From: Myxococcus xanthus
Lineage (GTDB): Bacteria > Myxococcota > Myxococcia > Myxococcales > Myxococcaceae
Length of the DNA stretch: 64,000 bases
Direction of reading: 5' to 3'
Assembly: GCF_013116825.1 (NCBI RefSeq)
Contig: NZ_JABFNS010000015.1
Location: 1-64,000, forward strand
The notes under the pieces were generated by a model. That model did no database searches. It saw only the letters and a list, made by a program, of their open reading frames with translations, and was not told the origin of the DNA. The position numbers and the translations under genes are program-made. Below are positions 54,590 to 64,000 of the stretch, piece by piece. Position 1 is the first letter of the stretch. Each line of letters opens with the position of its first letter.

Positions 54590-57500
54590 ATGTACTGCGC
54601 TGACTGCCGCGAAGAGCGGCGTGGCAAGGACTTGTGGTGCGCGCTGTGTGGCGCTCGGATGACGGGGCGCTCGCGTGAGGTCATCGAAGCCGAGCTCACG
54701 CACGTTCAATTCCTGCTCGATGAGCTGACGCGGTGGGAGTCGTCCGAGGTTCCGCCCAGCGTCCGGCGCTTCATCTCGGAGCGGTATGAGCGGCAGGCTC
54801 GCATCCTCCTCGCGGTCTTGACGGAGCTGCCTCCAGCGGGCTCCGCGGAGGCGGCCTCGGTGCAACCGGAGGTCGAGGTGACTCCGGCCGTGGAGGCTCC
54901 GGGGCTCGCCGAGGAGCCGCGCCAGGCCGAAGCGTCTGCTCCGTCGGAGCCGGAGGACGTCGCGGCGCCGTCGCCCCCGTCCGCGCCGGAGGCCGATGCC
55001 GGAGTGGACGCGGCGCCCGAGGCTGTGCCGTCGGATGAGCCGCTTCCCGAGGCCCCGCCTGTCTGGATGCCGCTGCCTGCGAACCCGGCGGAGCCCTACG
55101 CGGAGCCGCCGCCGGCGCGAAGCCTCACCGCGCGCCTCGTCGAGGAGACCTCCACCTGGAACCGCGTGTGGAGGCCGTTCCTCTACGAAAGCCTCATGTG
55201 GTTCGTCGGGGCCTTCCTCATCCTCTCCAGTGCCCTCTACCTCGTGTTCGAGAGTTGGGTGGGGATGTCGTCTGGCTTCCGCTCGCTCACGGTGTTCGGG
55301 CTGACGGCGGGTTGCTCCGCGGGCTTCACCGGTTGGGGCGCGTACCTCGCCAGGCGCGAGGCGTTACGCAAGCCTGGGTACATCCTGGGGCTCATCGGTA
55401 CGGCCGTGGCGCCGCTCGCTGGTATCGCACTGGGGCCCATGGGCTTGGGGGACGTCTTCCAACTGGGAGGCGTCGGCACGGTGTGGCTCATCCCCGCGCT
55501 GCTGGCATGGGCGGGAGTGGCGGCCTTCCTGGCGCGCAAGCCGCTGGAGGCCTTCGATTCCACGTCCCGTCCCTTCATCCAACTGGCGCTCGTGGCCAGT
55601 ACCTTGATGATGGGGTTGGCGCCGCTCGCCGCGGGGCTGGGCATCCATGCGCTGTGGCTCAACGTCCTGCCGTGCGCGCTCTTCTTCCTCTTGTCCTCGC
55701 GTCCGCCGCCAGCGCCGCGTGAGGGCACCGCGCTCGCATTCGTCCTCGCCGCGCCGCTGTACCTGCTGCTGCTCTATTTCACGCGCCTGCACGTCGCATT
55801 GGCGGGCGCGGACGTGGCGGTCTCCGTTGGCACCTATGCCCCGTTCGGCGCCTTTCTCCTGGCCACCGCGTTGCGCTTCCGCACCCTGGACGCCGAGCGG
55901 GGCGCGGATTCGCTGTCCATTGGCGTGGTGTCACTCCAGGCCACCTGCCTCATCGTCGCGGCGCTGGCGCCGGCGCCGGCGCTCTTCGTCACGGCGGCGG
56001 TCATCTCGTGGACGTTGCTGTCGCTGTCGCGCGGCGGCGTCGCCCGCATCCGGTGGGTCTACGCGGCCTATGCGAGCACGTACTTCGCCTATGCCTCCTT
56101 CTCCCAGCTCATCCCCGGGCCGGTGCGGCGCATCATCAACGCGGTGAAGGCCTGGCTCGGTTACGTCACCGAGCCGCTGCCCCTTCAATTCGGAGCGCTA
56201 TCCGCGCTGCCCTTCATCTTCGCGGGCGCGTTGCTCGCCGTGTCGCGGCTGTGGCGAGGCCAGCGTACGGGCAATGCACGGGACCTCGCGCTGGCGGAGG
56301 TACTGCTGCGCGCCACCGCGGTGGCGAGCCCGCTCTTCGTCTTCTTTGGCCTGTCGGGACCGGACGCTCGGCCCTCCTTCTGGAGCGCGCTGGCGCTGGC
56401 GGTGCTGTGTCTCGTCCTGGGCCTGCTGGTGGAGCGCTTCTTCCTGACGGTGGTGGGGGCGGGGCTGTCGCTGTTCCTTCCCTTCCAGGCCTACGCCGTC
56501 CTGGGGGCGTCCGGCGGCGCGGTCGCGTCGGGGGCGCTGGCCCTCGTGCTCGCCTCGGTGAGCATGCTGTGCACCGCGCGCACGCGCGGGCTGCTGGGCG
56601 CTGTCGTGGGCGTGGTGGCCACGGTGGGGTTCCTCATGGGCCTGATTGCCGGTGACGGCTTCACGGCGGTGACGGGCGTGGCCCTGTGTGGCGCCGCCGC
56701 GGTGCTCGTCGCCTGGGTGCTCCAGCGCGCCTCGCTCATGGCGCTGGCGTCAGTGCTGGCGGCGGCCACGCTTCCGCGCCTGGCGGGAGAGCTTTCGTCC
56801 ACGGCGGTGGCGCCCACGCTCGCGGCGGTGGCGCTCGGGCTCTCGTTGCTGGGGATGCGGAGTGGGCTGACGCGGTGGCTGGGCCTGCCGGGCGTCTTCT
56901 ACGCGGTGCTCGCGATTCCCTGGGGCGTGCTGGCCCAGGCGCCGGGGCTGGCCGGCATCATCCTGGTGTCCGCGGGCGCGGTGGCCTTGGCGTCGCGGAC
57001 GTTCCCGGTGGTGCGTCCCCTCGCGGTGCTCATGTCGGCCCTGGCGCTGGTGCGCGACATCCCGGGGCTCTATTCGCCATGGGGTGGATGGATGTCGCCG
57101 GGCCTGTCCGTGGCGCTGTTCTGCTGCTGGGCCCTGGGGGCTTCCGTCGCCGCGGCCCGGTGGGGTCGAGGCATCAGCGCGACGGTCGCTGGGCTCATCG
57201 CGCTCGTCTTCCCGCTGACGGCCCTGCTGGGCGCGCGTTCGTCGGAGCAGGCGCCCCTTTTGCTGGGGGCAGCGCTCGCGGCGTTGCTCACCGCGCGCGT
57301 ACTGCCCGCGGGGCTGAGTGTCGCCGTGGCCGCGCTCTATGCGCTCACCGCGACGTCCAGTTTCGGCGCCGTGCCGTTGCTGTTCCTCGCCGGGGTGTTG
57401 AGTCTCCTGGCCGTGCTGGAGGAGGTCCCCGCGGTCTTGCGCGTGGGGGCGGGCGGTCACCGCTTCGCCCTGGCGGCGACGTTGTCCGCCGCCGTGGTGC

Positions 57501-60019
57501 TGGGCGTCGCGGTCGTGAGGTGGGACGACGCGGGGTTGCCGTTGCTGCTCGTGGGCACCTGCGTGCTGCCCTTGCTCTGGACGCGAGCCAGTCGTCAGCC
57601 GTTCTTCGCGTCGCTCGCGGTCCCGTATTCCTTCGTGGGCATCGTGGTGGTGGGAGGCGAGCTGCCCTCGTGGGTTCAGGCGCTTCCGCTGCTGGGCCTG
57701 GCGCTGGTGCGTGTCGTGGCGCACGTCCCCGCCGCGGCATCGCTGCTGCTGCGCTCGCGTGAGGAGGCGCCTCGCCAGGCGCTGTCATCGTGGATGCAGG
57801 GATGGCTCGCCGTGGTGGCCCTGCCCGTGCTCGTCGTCGCGCTCAGGCCGTACCATGTCCCCACGTCGCTCTATGTGCTGTTGGCGTCCCTGGCGCTGAT
57901 GCCCGGGCCGCGTCCCTCCTTGCGCGTGTGCGGCTCCGCGCTGGCCCTCCTCTTCTTCCTGGAGGCACGTCCCATCGCCATCGGCCTGTTGCTCGCGCTG
58001 GCCATCGTGGAGAGTCATGGGCCCGCTCGCGTGTGGGCGTTCTTCCGGAGCGCGCCGGACATGGCGCTGCGGCCCGGCGCCGTCGTCACCGCGCTCATCC
58101 TCGCGGTGCTGCCCACCCTCTATTCGCCCACGCCGACTCATCTGGCCACGCTGGCGGGCGTGTTGGCGCTGGCAGCGTTCCTGCTGTCCCAGCGGTGGCT
58201 GCTGGCTCCCGCCATCTGGGCGCTGGCGTTGGCGCCCATGGGCGCGGTCGGAGTGGACGAGTTGTTCGAGCGAGGGCTCGACGCGGGCCTGTCCGTCATC
58301 GCCGTGGTGCTGGGCGCGGCCGTGGCGTCCGCCGTGCTCCAGTCGGGACGCCTCCAGCGCGCGCTCACCCAGGCCTTCGCGAAGGTGTTGCCTCCGCTGG
58401 AGGACACCTGGAGCGAGCCGCTGTGGGTGGGCAGCGCCGGTGCGTTGGGCGCGCTGCTGCTGGAGCGCCTGCTCCTGTCGGGCCCTGGCTCACTGCCCCT
58501 GCCGGTGGCGGTGGGCGCCGCGGTGACGGCGTGTGTATTGATGGTGGCGAGGGAGCCGTGGATGGCCAACGCGGCCACCGCGTTGCTGGGCGCCTCGCTC
58601 GTCGTCGCCGTGGACCCGCTGTGGGTGCCCGCTGTCGTCAGTGGAACAGGGCTGGCGTTGTGCCTCATCGGGTCGCTCGTGGACGCTCGCGGTGTGCGCG
58701 TGGGCGCCTCGCTGCACCATGGCGGCTGGGTGCTGGCGCTGCTGTCGCTCGCGGGCTTGCGCGAACTGGAGCACGTGGGCACCCCGCTGACGTTCCTGTT
58801 CGGCGTGGGCGCGGCGTGGGCCGTGGTGTGGCGGCGTCGCGAGCGCGAGGTGGTGGGGTGGCTGGCCTCGCTCGCCGCCGTGCACGGATGGCTGCTGTAT
58901 CTGGGCGCGGTGTACTCCAGCGGTCGGGGTGCGGCGTTCATCCTTCCGTACCTCGGTGCGGCCAGCGCGCTGTTGGCGGCCCTCTCGCTCTTCGTGGCCA
59001 GCGAGTCGCGGCGCCGGAGCGTGGGGCACGGCTTCGCCGGGGTGGCGCTCTTCGAGGTGATGGCGGGGCTGGCGCTCGTGGACACGTCGCTGGGCGCGCT
59101 CCGCGAGGGGCTGGTGGCGAGCGTGGCGCTGGGCGTGCTGCTCTTCGCCCTGGTCCGCCGCGCGGCCACGGAGAAGGAAGAGGCGTCCGCCTACATGGCG
59201 CAGGTGGTGCTCGCGCTGGGCTATCTCTCCGTCCGCATGCTGGGAATGGGGGCGCACCCGGGCCCCGGCGACAGCCTGGCGGCCCTGGTGGGCGGTGCGC
59301 TGTTCACCGGCCTCTACTTCTTCGTGCAGCGCGAGGGCTCCTCCCTGGCGTGTTTCCGGCGGCCCGCCTTGTTGGGTGCATATCTCTTCCCGTTGGCGGG
59401 GCTGCTCTCCGCTCCATGGAGCGAGCCCCTTCACGGGGCGGCGTTGATGGTGGGGTATGCCGCTCACTTCGCCGCGCTGGCCACGCACCCGCGGCACCGG
59501 GGCCTGGCGTCGCTGACGTCGGTGGTGGCGTTCAACGCGGCGCTGCTGCTGGTGTGGCAGGGGACGGGCGCGGGGGAGGCGCAGTTCTATGTCATCCCCG
59601 CGGGGCTCTCCCTGCTCGCGTTGCTGCGCGTGTTCCGCGAGGCCATCGAGGTGGAGACCTATGCCCGGTTACGTGCGCTGGCCGTCACCGCCATCTACGT
59701 GGCGGGTGCCTGGAAGCCGCTCATGTTCAATGATGGCGCTTCGATGCTCCTGTGCGTCACACTCTGCGTCGTGGGCGTGGCGTGTGGCATCGCGCTGCGC
59801 ATCCGCTCCTACGTGTATCTGGGTACGGCGTTCCTGGTGACGTGCATCGTCGCCAACCTGGTGCGCTTCGGCATGCGGGACCACCGGATTGCCGCGGCCT
59901 CATTGTTCGTCCTTGGACTGATGGTCATTGGTTCCATGGTGATGCTCAGTGCGCACCGCGCGGCGCTGCTCCAGAGGTATGCACGGGTGCGAGCCATGCT
60001 CGCGACCTGGGAGGGCTGA
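54590..60019 (+). CDS. Giant polytopic membrane protein with N-terminal zinc ribbon
   Basis: An 1809-residue protein; the start follows a GAGGGGG ribosome site. A four-Cys zinc ribbon (Cys3, Cys6, Cys17, Cys20) opens the protein, then a helical segment (VIEAELTHVQFLLDELTRW) and a 100-residue Pro/Ala/Glu-rich linker. From about residue 190 to the end it is a nearly unbroken series of Ala/Leu/Val-rich hydrophobic helices, by eye several dozen, with very short loops. No catalytic motif is visible. Similar multi-helix proteins of unknown function occur in actinobacteria and myxobacteria (SCO7613-like). I cannot say what it transports or senses. Confidence 0.7.
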   Translation: MYCADCREERRGKDLWCALCGARMTGRSREVIEAELTHVQFLLDELTRWESSEVPPSVRRFISERYERQARILLAVLTELPPAGSAEAASVQPEVEVTPAVEAPGLAEEPRQAEASAPSEPEDVAAPSPPSAPEADAGVDAAPEAVPSDEPLPEAPPVWMPLPANPAEPYAEPPPARSLTARLVEETSTWNRVWRPFLYESLMWFVGAFLILSSALYLVFESWVGMSSGFRSLTVFGLTAGCSAGFTGWGAYLARREALRKPGYILGLIGTAVAPLAGIALGPMGLGDVFQLGGVGTVWLIPALLAWAGVAAFLARKPLEAFDSTSRPFIQLALVASTLMMGLAPLAAGLGIHALWLNVLPCALFFLLSSRPPPAPREGTALAFVLAAPLYLLLLYFTRLHVALAGADVAVSVGTYAPFGAFLLATALRFRTLDAERGADSLSIGVVSLQATCLIVAALAPAPALFVTAAVISWTLLSLSRGGVARIRWVYAAYASTYFAYASFSQLIPGPVRRIINAVKAWLGYVTEPLPLQFGALSALPFIFAGALLAVSRLWRGQRTGNARDLALAEVLLRATAVASPLFVFFGLSGPDARPSFWSALALAVLCLVLGLLVERFFLTVVGAGLSLFLPFQAYAVLGASGGAVASGALALVLASVSMLCTARTRGLLGAVVGVVATVGFLMGLIAGDGFTAVTGVALCGAAAVLVAWVLQRASLMALASVLAAATLPRLAGELSSTAVAPTLAAVALGLSLLGMRSGLTRWLGLPGVFYAVLAIPWGVLAQAPGLAGIILVSAGAVALASRTFPVVRPLAVLMSALALVRDIPGLYSPWGGWMSPGLSVALFCCWALGASVAAARWGRGISATVAGLIALVFPLTALLGARSSEQAPLLLGAALAALLTARVLPAGLSVAVAALYALTATSSFGAVPLLFLAGVLSLLAVLEEVPAVLRVGAGGHRFALAATLSAAVVLGVAVVRWDDAGLPLLLVGTCVLPLLWTRASRQPFFASLAVPYSFVGIVVVGGELPSWVQALPLLGLALVRVVAHVPAAASLLLRSREEAPRQALSSWMQGWLAVVALPVLVVALRPYHVPTSLYVLLASLALMPGPRPSLRVCGSALALLFFLEARPIAIGLLLALAIVESHGPARVWAFFRSAPDMALRPGAVVTALILAVLPTLYSPTPTHLATLAGVLALAAFLLSQRWLLAPAIWALALAPMGAVGVDELFERGLDAGLSVIAVVLGAAVASAVLQSGRLQRALTQAFAKVLPPLEDTWSEPLWVGSAGALGALLLERLLLSGPGSLPLPVAVGAAVTACVLMVAREPWMANAATALLGASLVVAVDPLWVPAVVSGTGLALCLIGSLVDARGVRVGASLHHGGWVLALLSLAGLRELEHVGTPLTFLFGVGAAWAVVWRRREREVVGWLASLAAVHGWLLYLGAVYSSGRGAAFILPYLGAASALLAALSLFVASESRRRSVGHGFAGVALFEVMAGLALVDTSLGALREGLVASVALGVLLFALVRRAATEKEEASAYMAQVVLALGYLSVRMLGMGAHPGPGDSLAALVGGALFTGLYFFVQREGSSLACFRRPALLGAYLFPLAGLLSAPWSEPLHGAALMVGYAAHFAALATHPRHRGLASLTSVVAFNAALLLVWQGTGAGEAQFYVIPAGLSLLALLRVFREAIEVETYARLRALAVTAIYVAGAWKPLMFNDGASMLLCVTLCVVGVACGIALRIRSYVYLGTAFLVTCIVANLVRFGMRDHRIAAASLFVLGLMVIGSMVMLSAHRAALLQRYARVRAMLATWEG

Positions 60020-60056
60020 CACCGGGAGTTCTTGGCGGACGGCCTGGGAGGTGGTC

Positions 60057-60908
60057 TTGAATGCGCCCCTCATGTCGCTCCGCCTTCCACTCCTTGCCGT
60101 CTTCCCCCTCAGCGTGCTCGTGGGGTGTGCCACCGTGAAGCCGCGCCCCACCGCGCCCGTTGCCACGACGGAGGCGGTGACGGTGGCCGCGCCAGGAGGA
60201 CTCGCGCAGCCGGTGCCGGTCACGGCGGTGGAGCTGGGGGCCGCCGAAGTGGCGCCCACGGTGGCGGCGACGCAGTGGGTGAGCGCGGGGGTGCTGGAGG
60301 CCACGCTGCGGGCGGCCGAGCAGGTGACGGGGCCCGCCAGCACCACCGGCCGGTTCTGGGACGTGGTGCTCGCGCCCACGCAGATGTCGCGCTCCATCGT
60401 CCAGCGCTCCCTCCAACTCGTGGGCATGCGCAGCCTGCGCCGAGTCAGCCGCGGCGTTCCGGATGACTGCTCCGGCTTCGTGCGCCTGGCGTACCGCTCC
60501 GCTGGCATCGACCTGGTGGCGCACGGCTTCCGCGCGGGAGAGAACGCCGTCTCCGCCATCTTCCGCCGCGCGGTGGATGTCGGCTCTGTCCACCACCAGC
60601 CGCCGCGTCCCGGAGACCTCGTCTTCTTCCGTGAGACGTATGACCGCAACCGCGATGGCCGCCGCAACGATGGGATGACACACATTGGCGTGGTGGAGGC
60701 CGTGGATGCCCATGGCACCGTCACCTTCATCCACCGGGGCGGCAAGGGCGTCGCGCGAGGCCGGCTGAACCTGTCCTTCCCGTCGAGGCACCAACTGGAG
60801 CAGGGCGGGCCCGTGGTCAACGACTACATCCGCCCCGCAGCGAAGGGCTCGCGGGCCTATCTCGCCGGTGAGCTGTTCGCGGCCTTCGCGTCGCCTGAGG
60901 GGCTGTAA
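60057..60908 (+). CDS. NlpC/P60-family lipoprotein
   Basis: A 283-residue lipoprotein with lipobox LVGC. The C-terminal half is an NlpC/P60 cysteine peptidase: catalytic Cys in DDCSGFVRLAYRSAGI and His in MTHIGVVEAV, with PPRPGDLVFF between them. It probably cleaves cell-wall peptide links. I start it at the TTG 60057 because GGAGG lies five bases upstream; the ATG at 60072 would give an almost identical signal peptide. It begins 37 bases after the giant membrane gene, possibly in the same unit. Confidence 0.82.
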   Translation: MNAPLMSLRLPLLAVFPLSVLVGCATVKPRPTAPVATTEAVTVAAPGGLAQPVPVTAVELGAAEVAPTVAATQWVSAGVLEATLRAAEQVTGPASTTGRFWDVVLAPTQMSRSIVQRSLQLVGMRSLRRVSRGVPDDCSGFVRLAYRSAGIDLVAHGFRAGENAVSAIFRRAVDVGSVHHQPPRPGDLVFFRETYDRNRDGRRNDGMTHIGVVEAVDAHGTVTFIHRGGKGVARGRLNLSFPSRHQLEQGGPVVNDYIRPAAKGSRAYLAGELFAAFASPEGL

Positions 60909-60967
60909 CTTTCCAGTACCCGGCTCATACCCTGAGTTGCTTTGAAGATGTGCCGCGCTGATGCGTC

Positions 60968-61393
<426 letters not shown>

Positions 61394-61394
61394 G

Positions 61395-63938
61395 TCAGTC
61401 GCTCTTCTGCTTGAGTGACTTGATGGCGGTCGCCGCTGCTTCGTGACCGCAGTCCTTGCTGCCCAGGAGGCCCTTCGCCTTGGGGAGCGAGGTGACGCGC
61501 TCCAGCGCGGGGATGGCATCCGCGTCACCCAGGCCCGCGAGACGGTTGGCGGCCTGGGTGCGGATGTCGCAGTCCGGGGAGTTCAGCGCCTCGCTATAGG
61601 CGCGAACCAGGTTCACCCCGTCCGCGGCCTTCACAAACTCCAGGTAGCGCAGCGCGCCCCACTGGCGCAGGGAGTACGCCTCCTCGGCCAGGTCCTCGTA
61701 GTGGGTGCGCAAGTGGTCCTTCGGGAGCCGGGCCAGGGTATTCCCCAGGACGGTGAGAGGCTCCTTGCCGTAGTCCTCCGCCAGGCCGTCGAGGATGAGC
61801 GGCTCCACGTCCTCGAGCTCCTCCTCCTTCAAGTGGTTGAGCGCGGTCCGTTCGCTGATGTGGTGCCCCTTGGCATGGTGCGCCGCCACACGCGCGCGCC
61901 TCAGCGAGGGCAGTTCCTTCTCCTCGTCGGTGGCGGCGTCCATCAGCGCCAGGGCTTCGTCCAGCTTCCCATCCTCCAGCAGCGCGAAGGCCCGGGTGCC
62001 GGCGTCGTTGCGCTGGCTCAGCCACGCGGCGCCAGCGCCCAGGAGCACCACCGCGCCGGCGACCAGCGCCGCCTCGCGCCGCCGCTGACGCAGCAGCTCT
62101 CCCAGGCCGGTGGGCAGCTTCACGGCCTGGAGCTTCGCCAGCAGGGGCGCGAGCGCGTTGCCCCGGCTGCCTTGCGAGGCGAAGCGGTCTCCAAAGGGCG
62201 GGCCCTCCGCGGCGCGCTGGCAGCGGTAGAGCTGGAGTTGCTCGTCGCGGCCGGGGAGGGTGATGGCGCCGCAGGGCTCGGCGGTGACCTCCGCGCGGTT
62301 GCGCGCCAGGTTCACCGCTTCGGTGAAGGTGACCTCACCCGCGCTGGCGACATGCTCCACGGCCTCGATGACCTCCATGGGCTCGCCCAGCACGGAGTCC
62401 TGCGTGGCGAGCACCTCGCCCGCGTGCAGGCAGACGCGCACGTTGAGGCGGTCCACTTCCGGCACCGCCTGGTTGTGGCGCCACAGCCGGTCCTGCATGG
62501 CCATGCCACACAGCACGCCCGCGGTGGGGGAGCGGAACACCACCAGCAACGCGTCCCCGCGCTTCTGGACCAGCCGCCCGTCGTGCTCCTTCACCAGGGG
62601 CATCAGCAGCTTGTCGTGCGTCTCCAGCATCCGCGCGTTCTCTTCGTGCGTCTGCCGGCTGGTGCGCTCGGTGAAGCCCTGGATGTCGGTGAGCATCACC
62701 GTGAGGTTCTGCGGCTTCACCAGCGGCGCGTTGCCGCCCGTCACCGCGGCCACTCCGCCGGAGGACTTCAGTCCGAAGGACGCCGTCCCCGTGTGCTGGG
62801 CGGCCGCCGGCAGGGCGCTCGAGGCCGAGCCGCCGCTGGAGGCCACGCCGAACGCGGCGGTACCACTGCTCGCCTGCGGCGCCGGAGCGGCTCCCGCGAA
62901 GGCCGCCGTGCCCGTGGGGCCCGGACTGCTGCCCGTGGCACTCCCGATGCCGAACACCGCCGTGCCCGAGGAGGGCGTGGCGCCACTTCCCGGCTGCGGG
63001 ACGTAGGCAGGGGTGCCCAGGCCGGGCGTGAAGGCGGAGAGGGCGGAGTGCGCCGCGGCCAGCGCGTCGGCCAGTTCGTGCGCGCTCTGGGGGCGCTTGC
63101 TCGCGTCCTTCTCCAGCAGGCGCATCACCAGCGACAGCAGGCCCACATAGCGCGACAGCGCGGGAGCCGCGCGGTCCAGGGGCAGCGGCGCGGCGGAGGC
63201 GTGCTGCGACAGGAAGTTTCGCGGCAGGGGCCCGTCGAAGGGGAGCCGCCCGGACAGCACGCGGTAGGTCAGCACGCCGAACGAGTACAGGTCGCTGCGC
63301 GTGTCCACCTTCGCGCCCACGGCCTGCTCCGGCGACAGGTACTCCGGCGTGCCCAGCACCACGCCAATCTGGCTGACGCTGCTGGCGGCGTCCGGCTCCA
63401 CCAACCGGGCGATGCCGAAGTCCAGGAGCCGGGCCTGCTCGCCCCGGGCGCTCTTGGAGATGAAGACGTTCTCCGGCTTCAGGTCGCGGTGGATGATGCC
63501 CTTGTCGTGGATGGCGGCCAGGCCCTCCGCCAACTGCTGGAGCAGGGGCAGCGCGCGGCCCGGGGGCATGGGGCCCGGCGTGAGCACGTCGTACAGGCTC
63601 TCACCTTCGACGAACTCCATGACCAGGCAGGCGTGGTCGCCGGATTCGCCGAAGTCGACGATGCGCACCACGGCCGGGTGCTCCACGGCGGAGAGGAGGC
63701 GCGCCTCGCGCTTGAAGCGCTCCGCCATGCCGGCCTGGGCGTGGAGGTCATGGTGCAGGACCTTGATGGCCACCTTGCGGCCCAGGGAGACCTGTTCGCC
63801 AAGGTAGACCTCACCCATTCCGCCCGAGCCCAGCGGACGGAGAACCCGGAAGCGACCGTCGAGGACAAGGGAGTCGGGGGCCAGCACGCGGGGCGCATCT
63901 TGGCCGACTTCGGTCCAGCGTGCAGCCGGTTCCTTCAC
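61395..63938 (-). CDS. Ser/Thr kinase fused to a degenerate class III cyclase-like domain
   Basis: An 847-residue protein. The kinase domain (about 30-290) is complete: GSGGMG, Lys59, HRD (150-152), DFG (173-175) and SPE. A linker (300-405) carries four copies of an S/T-GTA-x-FG motif. Residues about 410-560 match the class III cyclase fold, with both metal Asp positions (LTDIQGFT, Asp418; KRGDALLVVF, Asp462). The VNxAxR segment is replaced by PMEVIEAVEHV, so the transition-state Asn and Arg appear missing. A transmembrane helix (about 620-640) and HEAT-like helices follow (NRLAGLGDADAIPALERV). It probably acts as a regulatory kinase, with the cyclase-like part as a sensor or dimer module. 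Confidence 0.85.
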   Translation of the reverse strand: MKEPAARWTEVGQDAPRVLAPDSLVLDGRFRVLRPLGSGGMGEVYLGEQVSLGRKVAIKVLHHDLHAQAGMAERFKREARLLSAVEHPAVVRIVDFGESGDHACLVMEFVEGESLYDVLTPGPMPPGRALPLLQQLAEGLAAIHDKGIIHRDLKPENVFISKSARGEQARLLDFGIARLVEPDAASSVSQIGVVLGTPEYLSPEQAVGAKVDTRSDLYSFGVLTYRVLSGRLPFDGPLPRNFLSQHASAAPLPLDRAAPALSRYVGLLSLVMRLLEKDASKRPQSAHELADALAAAHSALSAFTPGLGTPAYVPQPGSGATPSSGTAVFGIGSATGSSPGPTGTAAFAGAAPAPQASSGTAAFGVASSGGSASSALPAAAQHTGTASFGLKSSGGVAAVTGGNAPLVKPQNLTVMLTDIQGFTERTSRQTHEENARMLETHDKLLMPLVKEHDGRLVQKRGDALLVVFRSPTAGVLCGMAMQDRLWRHNQAVPEVDRLNVRVCLHAGEVLATQDSVLGEPMEVIEAVEHVASAGEVTFTEAVNLARNRAEVTAEPCGAITLPGRDEQLQLYRCQRAAEGPPFGDRFASQGSRGNALAPLLAKLQAVKLPTGLGELLRQRRREAALVAGAVVLLGAGAAWLSQRNDAGTRAFALLEDGKLDEALALMDAATDEEKELPSLRRARVAAHHAKGHHISERTALNHLKEEELEDVEPLILDGLAEDYGKEPLTVLGNTLARLPKDHLRTHYEDLAEEAYSLRQWGALRYLEFVKAADGVNLVRAYSEALNSPDCDIRTQAANRLAGLGDADAIPALERVTSLPKAKGLLGSKDCGHEAAATAIKSLKQKSD

Positions 63939-64000
63939 CCAGGATTCGGGGAGCCATCACGTCCCGTTGCTTGCCCCACAAGCGGGGGTTTGCCAGAAAT

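Overview
The window is high-GC DNA with long shadow frames opposite most genes. Its content is that of a myxobacterium close to Myxococcus, Corallococcus or Pyxidicoccus. The markers are a MYXO-CTERM sorting tail, a SitA6/SitI6-type lipoprotein toxin and double-CXXCG immunity pair, Ser/Thr kinases fused to TPR or cyclase-like domains, a sigma-54 activator with an FHA-like sensor, slime-mold-type cysteine repeats and many lipoproteins. No rRNA, tRNA or CRISPR array was seen.

Layout. 1-7.1 kb: an edge-truncated IS630-type transposase, then the tamA-tamB outer-membrane assembly operon (minus strand). 7.3-12.7 kb: a small Cys-rich lipoprotein, malQ, a 3-methyladenine glycosylase, a tightly coupled ECF sigma / zinc anti-sigma / rlmN operon, and a DedA protein. 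12.7-21.6 kb: a Cys-rich lipoprotein, an unusual chemoreceptor-solute-binding-protein fusion, a transglutaminase-like protein, astA, and a MYXO-CTERM polysaccharide lyase. 22.2-28.7 kb: a 198-aa protein behind a near-consensus sigma-54 promoter, a serine beta-lactamase-like lipoprotein, a B12-binding radical SAM enzyme, the SitA/SitI-type pair and three small unknowns. 28.9-34.7 kb: central metabolism and proteolysis (aceB-aceA glyoxylate shunt, fumC, clpP) with a zinc-ribbon PspC protein. 34.8-42.5 kb: lipoproteins, a DUF3293 protein, an M48 protease, an acyl-CoA oxidase with a TerB-like N-terminus, and a phospholipase D/cardiolipin synthase.

42.44-53.03 kb is the most interesting stretch. 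About 10.5 kb sits between the 3' ends of the cardiolipin synthase gene and an endonuclease III gene. It is bounded by a 49-bp direct repeat (48/49 identical) that duplicates the 3' end of the synthase gene. Inside are a LamG/beta-propeller lipoprotein, a 1211-residue Ser/Thr kinase-TPR protein, a signal-less protein with an aerolysin-like (pore-forming) look, a low-GC small protein, an FHA-sigma-54 activator with two tandem Fis-like helices, and an IS5-family element. Two genes of the segment have GG-N10-GC sigma-54 promoters. A tandem GACATGCCG element recurs upstream of both, where enhancer sites would lie. I read this as a self-contained, kinase- and sigma-54-controlled accessory module.

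53-64 kb: endonuclease III, a GNAT acetyltransferase, a giant 1809-residue polytopic membrane protein with an N-terminal zinc ribbon, an NlpC/P60 lipoprotein, a poly-Asp lipoprotein, and a kinase fused to a degenerate class III cyclase-like domain.
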